Below are positions 38,063 through 46,497 of a stretch of 64,000 bases of DNA, piece after piece; within the stretch, counting starts at the first letter, position 1; every line of letters starts with the position of its first letter. This stretch comes from an uncultured Aquimarina sp. Its GTDB lineage: Bacteria; Bacteroidota; Bacteroidia; Flavobacteriales; Flavobacteriaceae. The notes under the pieces were generated by a model that had not been told where the DNA came from, did not search any database, and was given only the letters and a program-made list of their open reading frames with translations. The stretch spans positions 1,178,001 through 1,242,000 of the forward strand of contig NZ_CANMED010000001.1 of the NCBI RefSeq assembly GCF_947496855.1, given 5' to 3'. The position numbers and the translations under genes were made by a program.

Positions 38063-41000
38063 ATGAAAACAACCAATTTCATTATTTTATTAGGGCTCTT
38101 ACTGCTATTACCTGTAGCCAATAGAGCCCAGAACGTCGAAGTCGACGTGAATGTCGATATTAAACACTCTGTAAATGGAGTTTCCGATTTTGGCAGAGAT
38201 CGACATATTGTTGCACATTCCAATCTCTATGAAGGAGATTGGGACGGAGAAGCCGACAAATTAAAATATTTTGTCGATGATTTAGATGTTTATTTTGGCC
38301 GAGATAATGGTCTAGCATCTTTTTTGTTTGCTTATTCTCCTGCAGACCCCGAAAGACCTAATAAGCATGATCCAGATAGCTTAACCGTAATGTTGGATTT
38401 CTGGAAAGGATGGCACGATGATAGACTGATCACTGAAAATAGGGTGCAATTTAAGGACAAAATACAGAGTATGGTAATGGGTACTAATCCTCACCCTACC
38501 TATCCTACATTATCATATTTTCCTAATGGAATAGCTGGTTCTCAATGGGGACGGGAAAATAACGCTACATGGATTACTCAAGATATTGAAACCTCTGCTG
38601 ATTGGATCGTTCAATATATGGATGAATTCTTTTCTACTGGTGCGGGAGATCCTGGACAACCAATGCCAGAATACTGGGAAGTAATGAATGAACCTGACTT
38701 TAAATTAAATACAGGTCAGTTTATGATGTCTAGTTGGGAAGATATTTGGGAATATCACAACTTAGTTGCCTTAGGTGTTAAACAAAAGCTAGGTAACAGA
38801 GCTCCCAAAATCGGTGGTATGACTTGGGGGTCTCATGATCTATTCAATAACGATCAATTCTCCCGTTTTCAAACTGTAGATTATGTAGATAATTTTTATG
38901 GCAATACACCAGCAGATGAGATTGCTAAAGCTTATGCAAGAAGTCAAGTAGAATCTCCTTATTTGGGTCAAAACTTCCCTTGGTTTCAGTGGGAAGTTAT
39001 ATGGAAAGGATTTATTGATGTTGCAGGAGCAAATATGGATTACTACTCTGTACATTTATATGATTGGCCTACTTATGATGGTCCAGGTGGGGTTACACGC
39101 TCAGGAAGCCATGTAGAGGCCACATTGGATATGTTGGAGACCTATGATGTTAATAAATTTGGAGCTCGTAAACCTATTATTATCTCAGAATATGGAGGAG
39201 TTAAAGGTGCTTGGGATTTCAAAGCACATGACAAAAGATATGATTGGGAAATCATGAAACCTTTCAGTGCGATGATGATGCAATTTTTGGAAAGGCCGGA
39301 CTATATACAATTAAGTATGCCATTTACTCCAACAAAAGCACAGTGGGGCGATACAGATACCAATGGTGATGGAGTACCAGAATACTTCTACCAATACAAA
39401 ATGATGAGAGATGATGATCAAGATGGGAATTGGGAATGGAGTGATTATATTAAATGGTTCGAGCTATGGTCGGAGGTAAAAGGTACACGTGTAGATACCA
39501 AATCTTCAGATCCAGATATCCAGGTAGATTGCTACATTGATGGTAATGATGCTTACCTAATTTTAAACAACCTCGAGCAAGTTACTAAAGGGATAAACCT
39601 AAATTTCTTTGGAAATACTCCAGGGTTACAAAATGTGTCATCTAAGCATTTGTACTTATCCGGTGTACGAGACATTAAATTAGACAATACTGATTTAGGA
39701 GGCTCGGCTCCAAGCAGTGTCCAATTAGCAGGTGATGGAACAATGATTCTTAAATATACCTATGCGAATGATGTAAATATTAATCAATCATCAATAGAGA
39801 AAAAGTTTTATGGACCAGATTTGAGTACCAACCAAAGAGTAACTATTCAGAACGGAGATAATACGTTCTTTGTAAACGGAGTTAATGTTCCACCAAATCC
39901 TGATCAAGCAGAAGCAATGCTGAGAGTAACGGCTAATTTATTCAACGACGATGATGATAAACCAGGAGGATTCCTTACTATTGATAAATTGCTTATTAAC
40001 GGGACTGAAGTAGAAACACCTATTGATTGGAGAGGTGGAAGCCAATTGAGAAGTAGATGGTTCGGTACACTCGAGATTCCTATTCCAGCAAGTTTAATTC
40101 AAACCAATAATACGATTACGATTGACTTTAAACATGTTGGAGAAGTATCATACGTAAATTTATCAACGTGGGAATTTTCTAAAAAACCAGGAAGATCGGA
40201 TGAAGGGCCAAGTGATCCTGATCCAATAGCCGTTACAGGAATTAGTATTTCACCAACCTCTGTTACCTTGGATCCTGGGCAAACATCTGCATTAGCGGCA
40301 ACTATCATTCCAGCAAATTCAACTAATAAAACAATCACCTGGTCTTCTAGTAATAACTCCATAACTACTGTAAATGCTAATGGATTAGTAAGTGCGATAA
40401 ATCCAGGAGTTGCAACCATAACCGCAACCACTCAAGATGGAGGATTTACAACATCCAGTAGTCTAACAGTCAATCCGCCTTCAAGTGGAGCTACATTGAT
40501 CATAGAAGCAGAAGATTTCACAAACACAGGCGGAACCTTTGATGATGCTTTTGTGGGAGGTCCTGGACTAGGTGTTAACAGACGAGCTACAAATATTAAC
40601 TATGTCAATAATGAAGATTGGGCGGATTATAACCTGGATGTAGCTGTTGCAGGAACATATGTGATAGATTACCTAATATCAACACCTTCTGATGGTGCGC
40701 AAATTCAATTATTAGTTGATGGTGCAGTAGCTACTACCTCTAATATCCCTAATAATGGGGCTTGGGAAAGTTATACTTCTTATGTTGATGGAACAGTGAA
40801 CTTATCCGCTGGATCACATACCATTAGAATACAGGCTTCAAGCAGTGCAACCTGGCAATGGAACCTTGATAAAATTACGCTCACAACGGGTGTAGCAGTT
40901 CGAAGTTCAACTAATACTACAATAGATAAAGAGTTCGAACAAAACATATATCTATTTCCAAATCCTACAACAGGAAAAATAATTATACAAGGGTTAGACC

Positions 41001-41173
41001 AGGAAAAAGAACATCTAATCAGAATTTATGATATCAAAGGAGCTAAATACTTAGACCAGCTATTAAACACAGACCATATGATAGATGTGGAAAGCCTGAA
41101 ACGAGGGGTGTATTTCCTTACGATAATCAATCCAAAACAAGGAAATAGAACTCTAAAACTAATCAAAAAATAA
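38063..41173 (+). CDS. GH86 beta-agarase/beta-porphyranase with Ig and CBM6-like modules, T9SS secreted
   Basis: The 1036-aa protein has a signal peptide (1-22), a GH86 catalytic barrel (about 25-460; acid/base Glu210 in WEVMNEP, nucleophile Glu376 in IIISEYGG), beta domains to about 705, a Big_2 Ig-like domain (about 720-800), a CBM6-like module (about 808-945, IEAEDFTNTGG at its start) and a T9SS tail (FPNPTTGKIIIQG). It is an endo-acting galactanase. The CBM6-like module is nearly the same as the last one of the GH16 encoded next, and both genes share a duplicated promoter region. It has its own promoter with two regulator sites and a downstream terminator, so it is monocistronic. Confidence 0.9.
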   Translation: MKTTNFIILLGLLLLLPVANRAQNVEVDVNVDIKHSVNGVSDFGRDRHIVAHSNLYEGDWDGEADKLKYFVDDLDVYFGRDNGLASFLFAYSPADPERPNKHDPDSLTVMLDFWKGWHDDRLITENRVQFKDKIQSMVMGTNPHPTYPTLSYFPNGIAGSQWGRENNATWITQDIETSADWIVQYMDEFFSTGAGDPGQPMPEYWEVMNEPDFKLNTGQFMMSSWEDIWEYHNLVALGVKQKLGNRAPKIGGMTWGSHDLFNNDQFSRFQTVDYVDNFYGNTPADEIAKAYARSQVESPYLGQNFPWFQWEVIWKGFIDVAGANMDYYSVHLYDWPTYDGPGGVTRSGSHVEATLDMLETYDVNKFGARKPIIISEYGGVKGAWDFKAHDKRYDWEIMKPFSAMMMQFLERPDYIQLSMPFTPTKAQWGDTDTNGDGVPEYFYQYKMMRDDDQDGNWEWSDYIKWFELWSEVKGTRVDTKSSDPDIQVDCYIDGNDAYLILNNLEQVTKGINLNFFGNTPGLQNVSSKHLYLSGVRDIKLDNTDLGGSAPSSVQLAGDGTMILKYTYANDVNINQSSIEKKFYGPDLSTNQRVTIQNGDNTFFVNGVNVPPNPDQAEAMLRVTANLFNDDDDKPGGFLTIDKLLINGTEVETPIDWRGGSQLRSRWFGTLEIPIPASLIQTNNTITIDFKHVGEVSYVNLSTWEFSKKPGRSDEGPSDPDPIAVTGISISPTSVTLDPGQTSALAATIIPANSTNKTITWSSSNNSITTVNANGLVSAINPGVATITATTQDGGFTTSSSLTVNPPSSGATLIIEAEDFTNTGGTFDDAFVGGPGLGVNRRATNINYVNNEDWADYNLDVAVAGTYVIDYLISTPSDGAQIQLLVDGAVATTSNIPNNGAWESYTSYVDGTVNLSAGSHTIRIQASSSATWQWNLDKITLTTGVAVRSSTNTTIDKEFEQNIYLFPNPTTGKIIIQGLDQEKEHLIRIYDIKGAKYLDQLLNTDHMIDVESLKRGVYFLTIINPKQGNRTLKLIKK

Positions 41174-41188
41174 CATCAAATTATTTAT

Positions 41189-41274
41189 ATAGTTTATCGA
41201 CTAGCAAAACCACTATAAGATAATCAGACTTCAAAGCCCCAGAAGTCTGATTGCTTTAAGATTTGATAAACTAT
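41189..41274 (+). terminator. Nested stem-loop terminator after GH86
   Basis: Inner arms AATCAGACTTC (41222-41232) and GAAGTCTGATT (41242-41252) are perfect. Outer arms ATAGTTTATC (41189-41198) and GATAAACTAT (41265-41274) are also perfect, giving a long two-step hairpin. Confidence 0.65.
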
Positions 41275-41323
41275 GTGATCATAAATTCTAAAACCGAATT
41301 GTTATAATTTAATTATTGTAAAA

Positions 41324-41531
41324 ACAAGTGGTTTTTTCCATCCAATATGTTAAGTCAAACCTTATATGTTTTAAAAATACATTTTTCAGTTCTATTTTAT
41401 CATAATTACTGATTAAAAAAGTTAAAAAATTAACAAATTAATATTTTTACAAGCTCAAAACTTTGCTTTGTCTAAATATAGTCTAGTCAATCTAGAGGGT
41501 ATTTTAGTCATTGTACAGTTTTAGTCTATCT
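41324..41531 (+). repeat. Duplicated promoter region, copy 2
   Basis: The region matches copy 1 (37185-37430) in three blocks: the ACAAGTGGTTTTTTCCATCC block (41324-41357), the ATTAAAAAAGTTAAAAAA block (41413-41438) and the GCTTTGTCTAAATATAGTC block to 41531. Confidence 0.7.
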
Positions 41532-41569
41532 CTTTTAATGGTTATTTATACAGTTTTCCATTAATCTTG
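41470..41569 (+). promoter_or_regulatory. Promoter of the multi-CBM GH16 with two direct-repeat sites
   Basis: GTACAGTTTTAGTCTATCT lies at 41513-41531, and exactly 30 nt later is TAATCTTG (41562-41569). A second site, GTCTAAATATAGTCTAGTC, lies 43 bp upstream at 41470-41488, the same spacing as at the GH86 promoter. Confidence 0.7.
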
Positions 41570-41841
41570 CTTAGATTTTTTATGATACAAAGCTCTAAAA
41601 TAAAGAAGTTAGTATCTATAAAATATTTTGCTAGTAACTGATTTTTTTTACCTACTAATTTCCCTCCTGCTTTTAGGTAAACAAAATCATAAGTACTTAC
41701 GTAGAATCAAATTTTAAACTAATTCCAATAAAGCATTATGACACTCTTTATTCAAGCTCTATTTGGAATTTAAGCTAAAAAATTCTACAAATCTAAATAT
41801 AATCTTAAACCCTATTAACTAATCGTAAATCATTGTAAATC

Positions 41842-44397
41842 ATGAATTTTTTAAAACACATTACAAACACCTCATTTGTAAAAAATCAAACTCAACTTAT
41901 ACTCTTCTTTTTTTTATGCACTTTTTCATCTTTTGCACAGGACTGGAATGGAATTCCAGTTCCTGCAAATGCTGGTCAAGGAAATGTCTGGGAACTTGAA
42001 CAAAGATCTTCAGATGATTTTAATTATGTCTTTAACGAGACTAACCAGTTTTCTAATTTTGGCGATAATAAATGGTATAATTTTTATCATAATGGATGGG
42101 ATGGCCCTGGAACAACCTATTGGCAGTACAATCATGTTTCTGTTGATGGAAATGATCTAGTATTAAGAGCTTCCAGAAATCCAAGTACAGCTAAACTTGG
42201 AGTTCCTGGAGTCAATGCTGCATGTATAACATCCAATACTAAAGTCAAATTTCCTGTGTTTGTAGAAGCCAATGTCAGTGTTGCAGATATTGTGCTTGCC
42301 TCAGATGTATGGCTATTAAGCCCGGACGATACTCAAGAAATTGATATTATTGAATGTTATGGTGGTGATGAGCAAGGAAATGAGTTCTTTTCTGAATTTA
42401 TCCACTTAAGTCATCATTCATTTATTCGTAACCCTTTTACTGATTATCAACCTAGAGATTTTAATAGTTGGTGGGGCAGGTCTGATGTATCTGTTTGGGG
42501 CGAACACCACTGGAACAATGGAAATAGAAGATATGTTCGTATTGGTGTCAACTGGATTAGTCCATTTCATTTTGAGTACTACATCGATGGTGAGGTAGTT
42601 CGCGTACTTTATGACAAGGCTGTAGCAACAAAAAGAAATGGAACTTGGACATATGCGTATCCCACAATGACTAATGGTCAATTAGACTTTGATGCAAGTG
42701 GCTTTCAAAAAATGACTCAGTTTGCAACGAGCAACACATATTCCTTTCAAAGCTTACAGCAAGCTAGTAATACTTCTTCAGTTAGTATTATTGACCCTTT
42801 AAATTTTCAAGGAGGAAATGGTTTTACCAAAGAGATGGATATTATCATAAACGTAGAGTCTCAGGATTGGCATGTTTTAGCTGGACGCACACCTACAGAC
42901 TCAGATCTAAATAATCCAGCTAAAAACAAAATGAAAGTCGATTGGATTAGAGTATACAAACCTGTTAACGGAAATACAAATGTCCCTGTTATTGGAGTAA
43001 ACATAACACCTGCTGATCTAACTCTTGTAGCTGGAACTACTGGTAATCTAACAGGATCGGTAATACCATCCACAGCAACGGTAAAAACAATGACTTTTAC
43101 CTCTAGTAATACTTCAGTAGCAACTGTTACACAGAGTGGTATAGTCACAGCAATAACAACAGGTACGGCTATCATAACAGCCAATACGACAGATGGTAAT
43201 TTTACAGATACCTCTATAATTACAGTAACTGGAGGTTCTACAGACGATGGACAAACACCGTTTGGAGGTAGTCCGCATATGATTCCTGGAACTATTAATT
43301 CAGTACATTTTGACAATGGAGGGCAAAACATAGCATATAATGATACAGGATCTGGAAATAATGGAACGGGAATCAGACAAGATACTGATGTTGATACGGA
43401 AAACAAAACTCCAGCAGGTAACATCGGTTGGATTGCATCCGGAGAATGGCTAGAATACACAGTTAATGTGGCAACTGCTGGTACTTACACTATTGATGCT
43501 CAGGTAGCTTCTTTAAATAATAACGGAGCTTTTCATATTGAGTTTGATGGCAATGACGTTACTAGTATACAATCAGTAAATTCTACAAGCGGTTGGGGAA
43601 CATTTGTTAATAAGAGAATTAATAATGTTTCACTATCTGCGGGTCAGCAAGTCATGAAAGTTTTTATGGATAGAGGTGGTTTCAATCTCGGAACAATGAA
43701 TTTTACTGCTGTAGAAAGAAATAGTTCTTTAGTAATCGAAGCAGAAAATTTCATCAATACAGGCGGAACTTTTGATGATTCTTCTACGGGAGGTATAGGT
43801 TATGGAGTTAATCGAAGAGCTACCGATATTAATTATATTAATAATGGAGATTGGGCAGAATATACTGTTAATATTATTAATCCAGGATCTTATGCTATTG
43901 AATACCTTATATCTACACCTTCTAACGGAGCACAGATTCAATTATCCTTAGATGGTAATATAGTATCTACGTCGAATGTTCCTAATAATGGAGCTTGGGA
44001 AAATTATGAATCTTTTATCGACGGAGATGTTTATTTAACAACTGGACAGCATACCGTTCGAATACAAGCTTCGAGCAATACTATTTGGCAATGGAATTTA
44101 GATAAAATTATACTAAATATCGAAACAAATCGAAATCAACCTTCTAATGAGAATAAAAACCTAAATCAGCTGAGTATTTATCCAAACCCATCATCTGATG
44201 AAGTATTTTTAAATGGATTAAGTAGCGAGGTAAACTATCATATTCGCTTATATGATATTAAAGGAACAACTCACCTTAATACAACGTTAAATAAAGATCA
44301 AAAGATAAATATCGAAAACCTATCCCAAGGGATATACTTTCTTAGTGTATCAAATCCCGGAAAGGACAAGAAAACAATAAAACTCATAAAAAACTGA
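41842..44397 (+). CDS. GH16 beta-agarase with Ig domain and two CBM6-like modules, T9SS secreted
   Basis: The 851-aa protein has a signal peptide (to about 32, SSFAQ), a GH16 agarase domain (about 33-375; QEIDIIECYG with Glu166, Asp168, Glu171; then IHLSHHSFIRNPFTDYQP; end MKVDWIRVYKP), a Big_2 Ig-like domain (about 385-470), CBM6-like module 1 (about 480-625), CBM6-like module 2 (about 630-760, IEAENFINTGG at its start) and a T9SS tail (YPNPSSDEVFLNG). It cuts beta-1,4 bonds of agarose-type galactan outside the cell. Module 2 is closely similar to the module of the GH86 at 38063. It has its own promoter and a strong terminator. Confidence 0.9.
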   Translation: MNFLKHITNTSFVKNQTQLILFFFLCTFSSFAQDWNGIPVPANAGQGNVWELEQRSSDDFNYVFNETNQFSNFGDNKWYNFYHNGWDGPGTTYWQYNHVSVDGNDLVLRASRNPSTAKLGVPGVNAACITSNTKVKFPVFVEANVSVADIVLASDVWLLSPDDTQEIDIIECYGGDEQGNEFFSEFIHLSHHSFIRNPFTDYQPRDFNSWWGRSDVSVWGEHHWNNGNRRYVRIGVNWISPFHFEYYIDGEVVRVLYDKAVATKRNGTWTYAYPTMTNGQLDFDASGFQKMTQFATSNTYSFQSLQQASNTSSVSIIDPLNFQGGNGFTKEMDIIINVESQDWHVLAGRTPTDSDLNNPAKNKMKVDWIRVYKPVNGNTNVPVIGVNITPADLTLVAGTTGNLTGSVIPSTATVKTMTFTSSNTSVATVTQSGIVTAITTGTAIITANTTDGNFTDTSIITVTGGSTDDGQTPFGGSPHMIPGTINSVHFDNGGQNIAYNDTGSGNNGTGIRQDTDVDTENKTPAGNIGWIASGEWLEYTVNVATAGTYTIDAQVASLNNNGAFHIEFDGNDVTSIQSVNSTSGWGTFVNKRINNVSLSAGQQVMKVFMDRGGFNLGTMNFTAVERNSSLVIEAENFINTGGTFDDSSTGGIGYGVNRRATDINYINNGDWAEYTVNIINPGSYAIEYLISTPSNGAQIQLSLDGNIVSTSNVPNNGAWENYESFIDGDVYLTTGQHTVRIQASSNTIWQWNLDKIILNIETNRNQPSNENKNLNQLSIYPNPSSDEVFLNGLSSEVNYHIRLYDIKGTTHLNTTLNKDQKINIENLSQGIYFLSVSNPGKDKKTIKLIKN

Positions 44398-44435
44398 TGA
44401 AACTTTTAAACTAATTGTTTGCCTCTTTTTTTTAT

Positions 44436-44484
44436 AAACCCGTTTCTCTAATACTTTTTTTTAAAGTTTTAGAGAAACGGGTTT
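44436..44484 (+). terminator. Strong stem-loop terminator after the multi-CBM GH16
   Basis: Perfect 16-bp arms AAACCCGTTTCTCTAA (44436-44451) and TTAGAGAAACGGGTTT (44469-44484) surround a 17-nt T-rich loop, 38 nt after the stop. Confidence 0.75.
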
Positions 44485-44589
44485 TAAAACTTCAAATTGA
44501 ATTCTATCTAGATTAAGGAGATAATACCATAACTAAACCTGTGTAAATTAATAATCACATTACTCTGCATAAGGTTAAAACCAATTAAA

Positions 44590-45594
44590 ATGAAAAAAAT
44601 ATTGACTTTTGGCGAGATTATTATGCGTATTTCACCATCTGGTAATAAAAAACTAATCCAATCAAATCAATTAGAATATTATTTTGGAGGTACCGAGGTA
44701 AACGTAGCCATATCTTTAGCACACCTTGGTAATAAAGTAAGTCATGTATCTACGGTTTCTGATGATTTTGTAGGAAAAGCTGCCAAAAGTTTTTTAAATA
44801 CCTATGGCGTAAATACAGATTTAGTAACGAGTTCTAAAAGTCCTTTAGGATTATATTATTTAGAAGTAGGAGCTGTAATGCGATCCAGTACTATTTCTTA
44901 TAACAGATCCCATTCTGCCTTTGCTAAAATAGATCCTTCTAATATAGACTGGGAAAAAGCCTTAGAAGGTTGTAATTGGTTTCATTGGACAGGAATTACA
45001 CCAGCACTATCAAAAGGAGCATATAATGGGTTAAAAAAAGCACTTCTTATTGCTAAAGAAAAGAACGTTACAATATCCGCAGATCCAGCATATCGAAAAG
45101 ATCTTTGGAACTATGGAATGAATGCCAAAGAAGCCTTATGCGAATTGTCAGCACTATCAGAAGTTTTTATTGGAGGACCTAATGAAATAAATGAATTATT
45201 AGGGACTGATTTTTCAAATAGTAAAGATGATTTTATAGAAAGTTGCAAGCATCTATTAAAAACATTTCCATATATAAAAAAGGTATTCGATAAAACTAGA
45301 GTATCTATTAATGCGAACTGGCACAAAATTAGATCTCGTATGTGGAACGGTAAGGATTTTTATGAGACAGATGAATTAGAAATAACACATATTATAGATC
45401 GTATTGGAACGGGTGATGCATATGCTTCTGGACTGATACACGGATTATTACACTATAACGATCAAAAAGCATTAAAATTTGCAAACGCATCTTGCGCATT
45501 AAAACATACTATTGAAGGTGATGCCAACTTAGTCAATGAAAAGGAAATTTTATCTGTAATGAATGGAAGTTTAACTGGAAGAATAAAAAGATAA
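44590..45594 (+). CDS. kdgK: PfkB-family 2-keto-3-deoxygluconate kinase
   Basis: The 334-aa cytoplasmic ribokinase-family protein has the N-terminal FGEIIMRISP and GGTEVNVAISLAHLG motifs of KDG kinases and the C-terminal PfkB signature DRIGTGDAYASG (catalytic Asp276). It phosphorylates KDG to KDPG. In agar degraders KDG is formed from 3,6-anhydro-L-galactose through a dehydrogenase and cycloisomerase, which are not in the window. It overlaps functionally with the aldolase that begins 2 nt after its stop. KDG also arises from alginate and uronates, so the agar link rests on context. No direct-repeat site is seen upstream. Confidence 0.88.
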   Translation: MKKILTFGEIIMRISPSGNKKLIQSNQLEYYFGGTEVNVAISLAHLGNKVSHVSTVSDDFVGKAAKSFLNTYGVNTDLVTSSKSPLGLYYLEVGAVMRSSTISYNRSHSAFAKIDPSNIDWEKALEGCNWFHWTGITPALSKGAYNGLKKALLIAKEKNVTISADPAYRKDLWNYGMNAKEALCELSALSEVFIGGPNEINELLGTDFSNSKDDFIESCKHLLKTFPYIKKVFDKTRVSINANWHKIRSRMWNGKDFYETDELEITHIIDRIGTGDAYASGLIHGLLHYNDQKALKFANASCALKHTIEGDANLVNEKEILSVMNGSLTGRIKR

Positions 45595-45596
45595 TA

Positions 45597-46265
45597 ATGG
45601 CAAAATATACTAGATTAGAAGTTGCACAGACTATGGGAAATACTAAAATTGTTCCCTTATTTTATCATAAAAATATAACAATAGCTAAAAGGGTAATAAG
45701 AGCTTGTTACGATGGTGGAGCCAGAGTATTTGAATTTACCAATCGAGGAGATCATGCACAAGAAATTTTTTCTCAATTGGTAAAATGGACAAATATGGAA
45801 CTACCCGGAATGATACTCGGAATAGGTTCTATTGTAGATGCGGGTACCTCTTCTATCTTTATTCAGAATGGAGCAAACTTTATAGTTTCTCCAATATTAA
45901 GTACTGATATGGCAAAAGTCTGTAATCGAAGAAAAATTGCCTGGTTACCTGGATGTGGAACTTTAAGTGAGATTAATTATGCTGAAGAATTAGGAGCCGA
46001 AATTGTTAAAATTTTTCCTGCAACCCAAATTGGAGGTCCCGATTTTATAAAAGCTATAAAAGCTCCCTGTCCATGGACCAATATAATGCCTAGTGGAGGA
46101 GTTTCTCCCAATGAGAATAATCTAAATAAATGGTTTACATCAGGAGCTTATTGTGTAGGCCTTGGATCTCAATTGATAGTCAAAGATGATGAAGGGAATT
46201 TTGATTATGATGCCATTGTATGTAATACTAAAAAATCGATTAAAATAGCTTCCGGTTTTATCTAA
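45597..46265 (+). CDS. eda: 2-keto-3-deoxy-6-phosphogluconate aldolase (KDPG/KHG aldolase family)
   Basis: The 222-aa protein matches the class I KDPG/KHG aldolase family: Glu46 and Arg50 in FEFTNRGDHA, the GIGSIVDAGT segment, Schiff-base Lys138 in EIVKIFPATQIGG, and the phosphate-binding PSGGVSPNENN loop. It splits KDPG into pyruvate and glyceraldehyde-3-phosphate. It follows the kinase with a 2-nt gap, making a two-gene unit that ends the anhydrogalactose (or uronate) branch. Confidence 0.9.
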   Translation: MAKYTRLEVAQTMGNTKIVPLFYHKNITIAKRVIRACYDGGARVFEFTNRGDHAQEIFSQLVKWTNMELPGMILGIGSIVDAGTSSIFIQNGANFIVSPILSTDMAKVCNRRKIAWLPGCGTLSEINYAEELGAEIVKIFPATQIGGPDFIKAIKAPCPWTNIMPSGGVSPNENNLNKWFTSGAYCVGLGSQLIVKDDEGNFDYDAIVCNTKKSIKIASGFI

Positions 46266-46497
46266 AGAATAAAAATTGTATTAAAACCTGAAATTTTGCT
46301 ACAATATATTTATGTGAAAAATTATGTGAAATCTTACTACTCAGATTTTCTAAAATATGAGATCAAGCCTAGTAACTAGAATCTATATTTATTTTATTGA
46401 AACTTATAAGATAATATAACTACGTTTGGAGATACTACTTTTTTAACCATTTTTTTATGCTTAAAAAATTTCTGATGTTAGTTTTATTATATGACAA

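Larger units (their letters stand above)
41174..41841. other. 668-nt intergenic region between GH86 and the multi-CBM GH16
   Basis: It holds the GH86 terminator, copy 2 of the duplicated promoter region and about 270 nt of leader before the GH16 start. An imperfect hairpin (AATTCCAA near 41722, TTGGAATT near 41764) lies in the leader. There is no convincing ORF. Confidence 0.5.

Noticed and set aside
42861..43460. 199-codon minus-strand open frame inside the multi-CBM GH16 gene
   Set aside because: It is a shadow of the Ser/Thr-rich Ig and CBM coding sequence on the other strand; its Val/Pro-rich translation is typical of such shadows.
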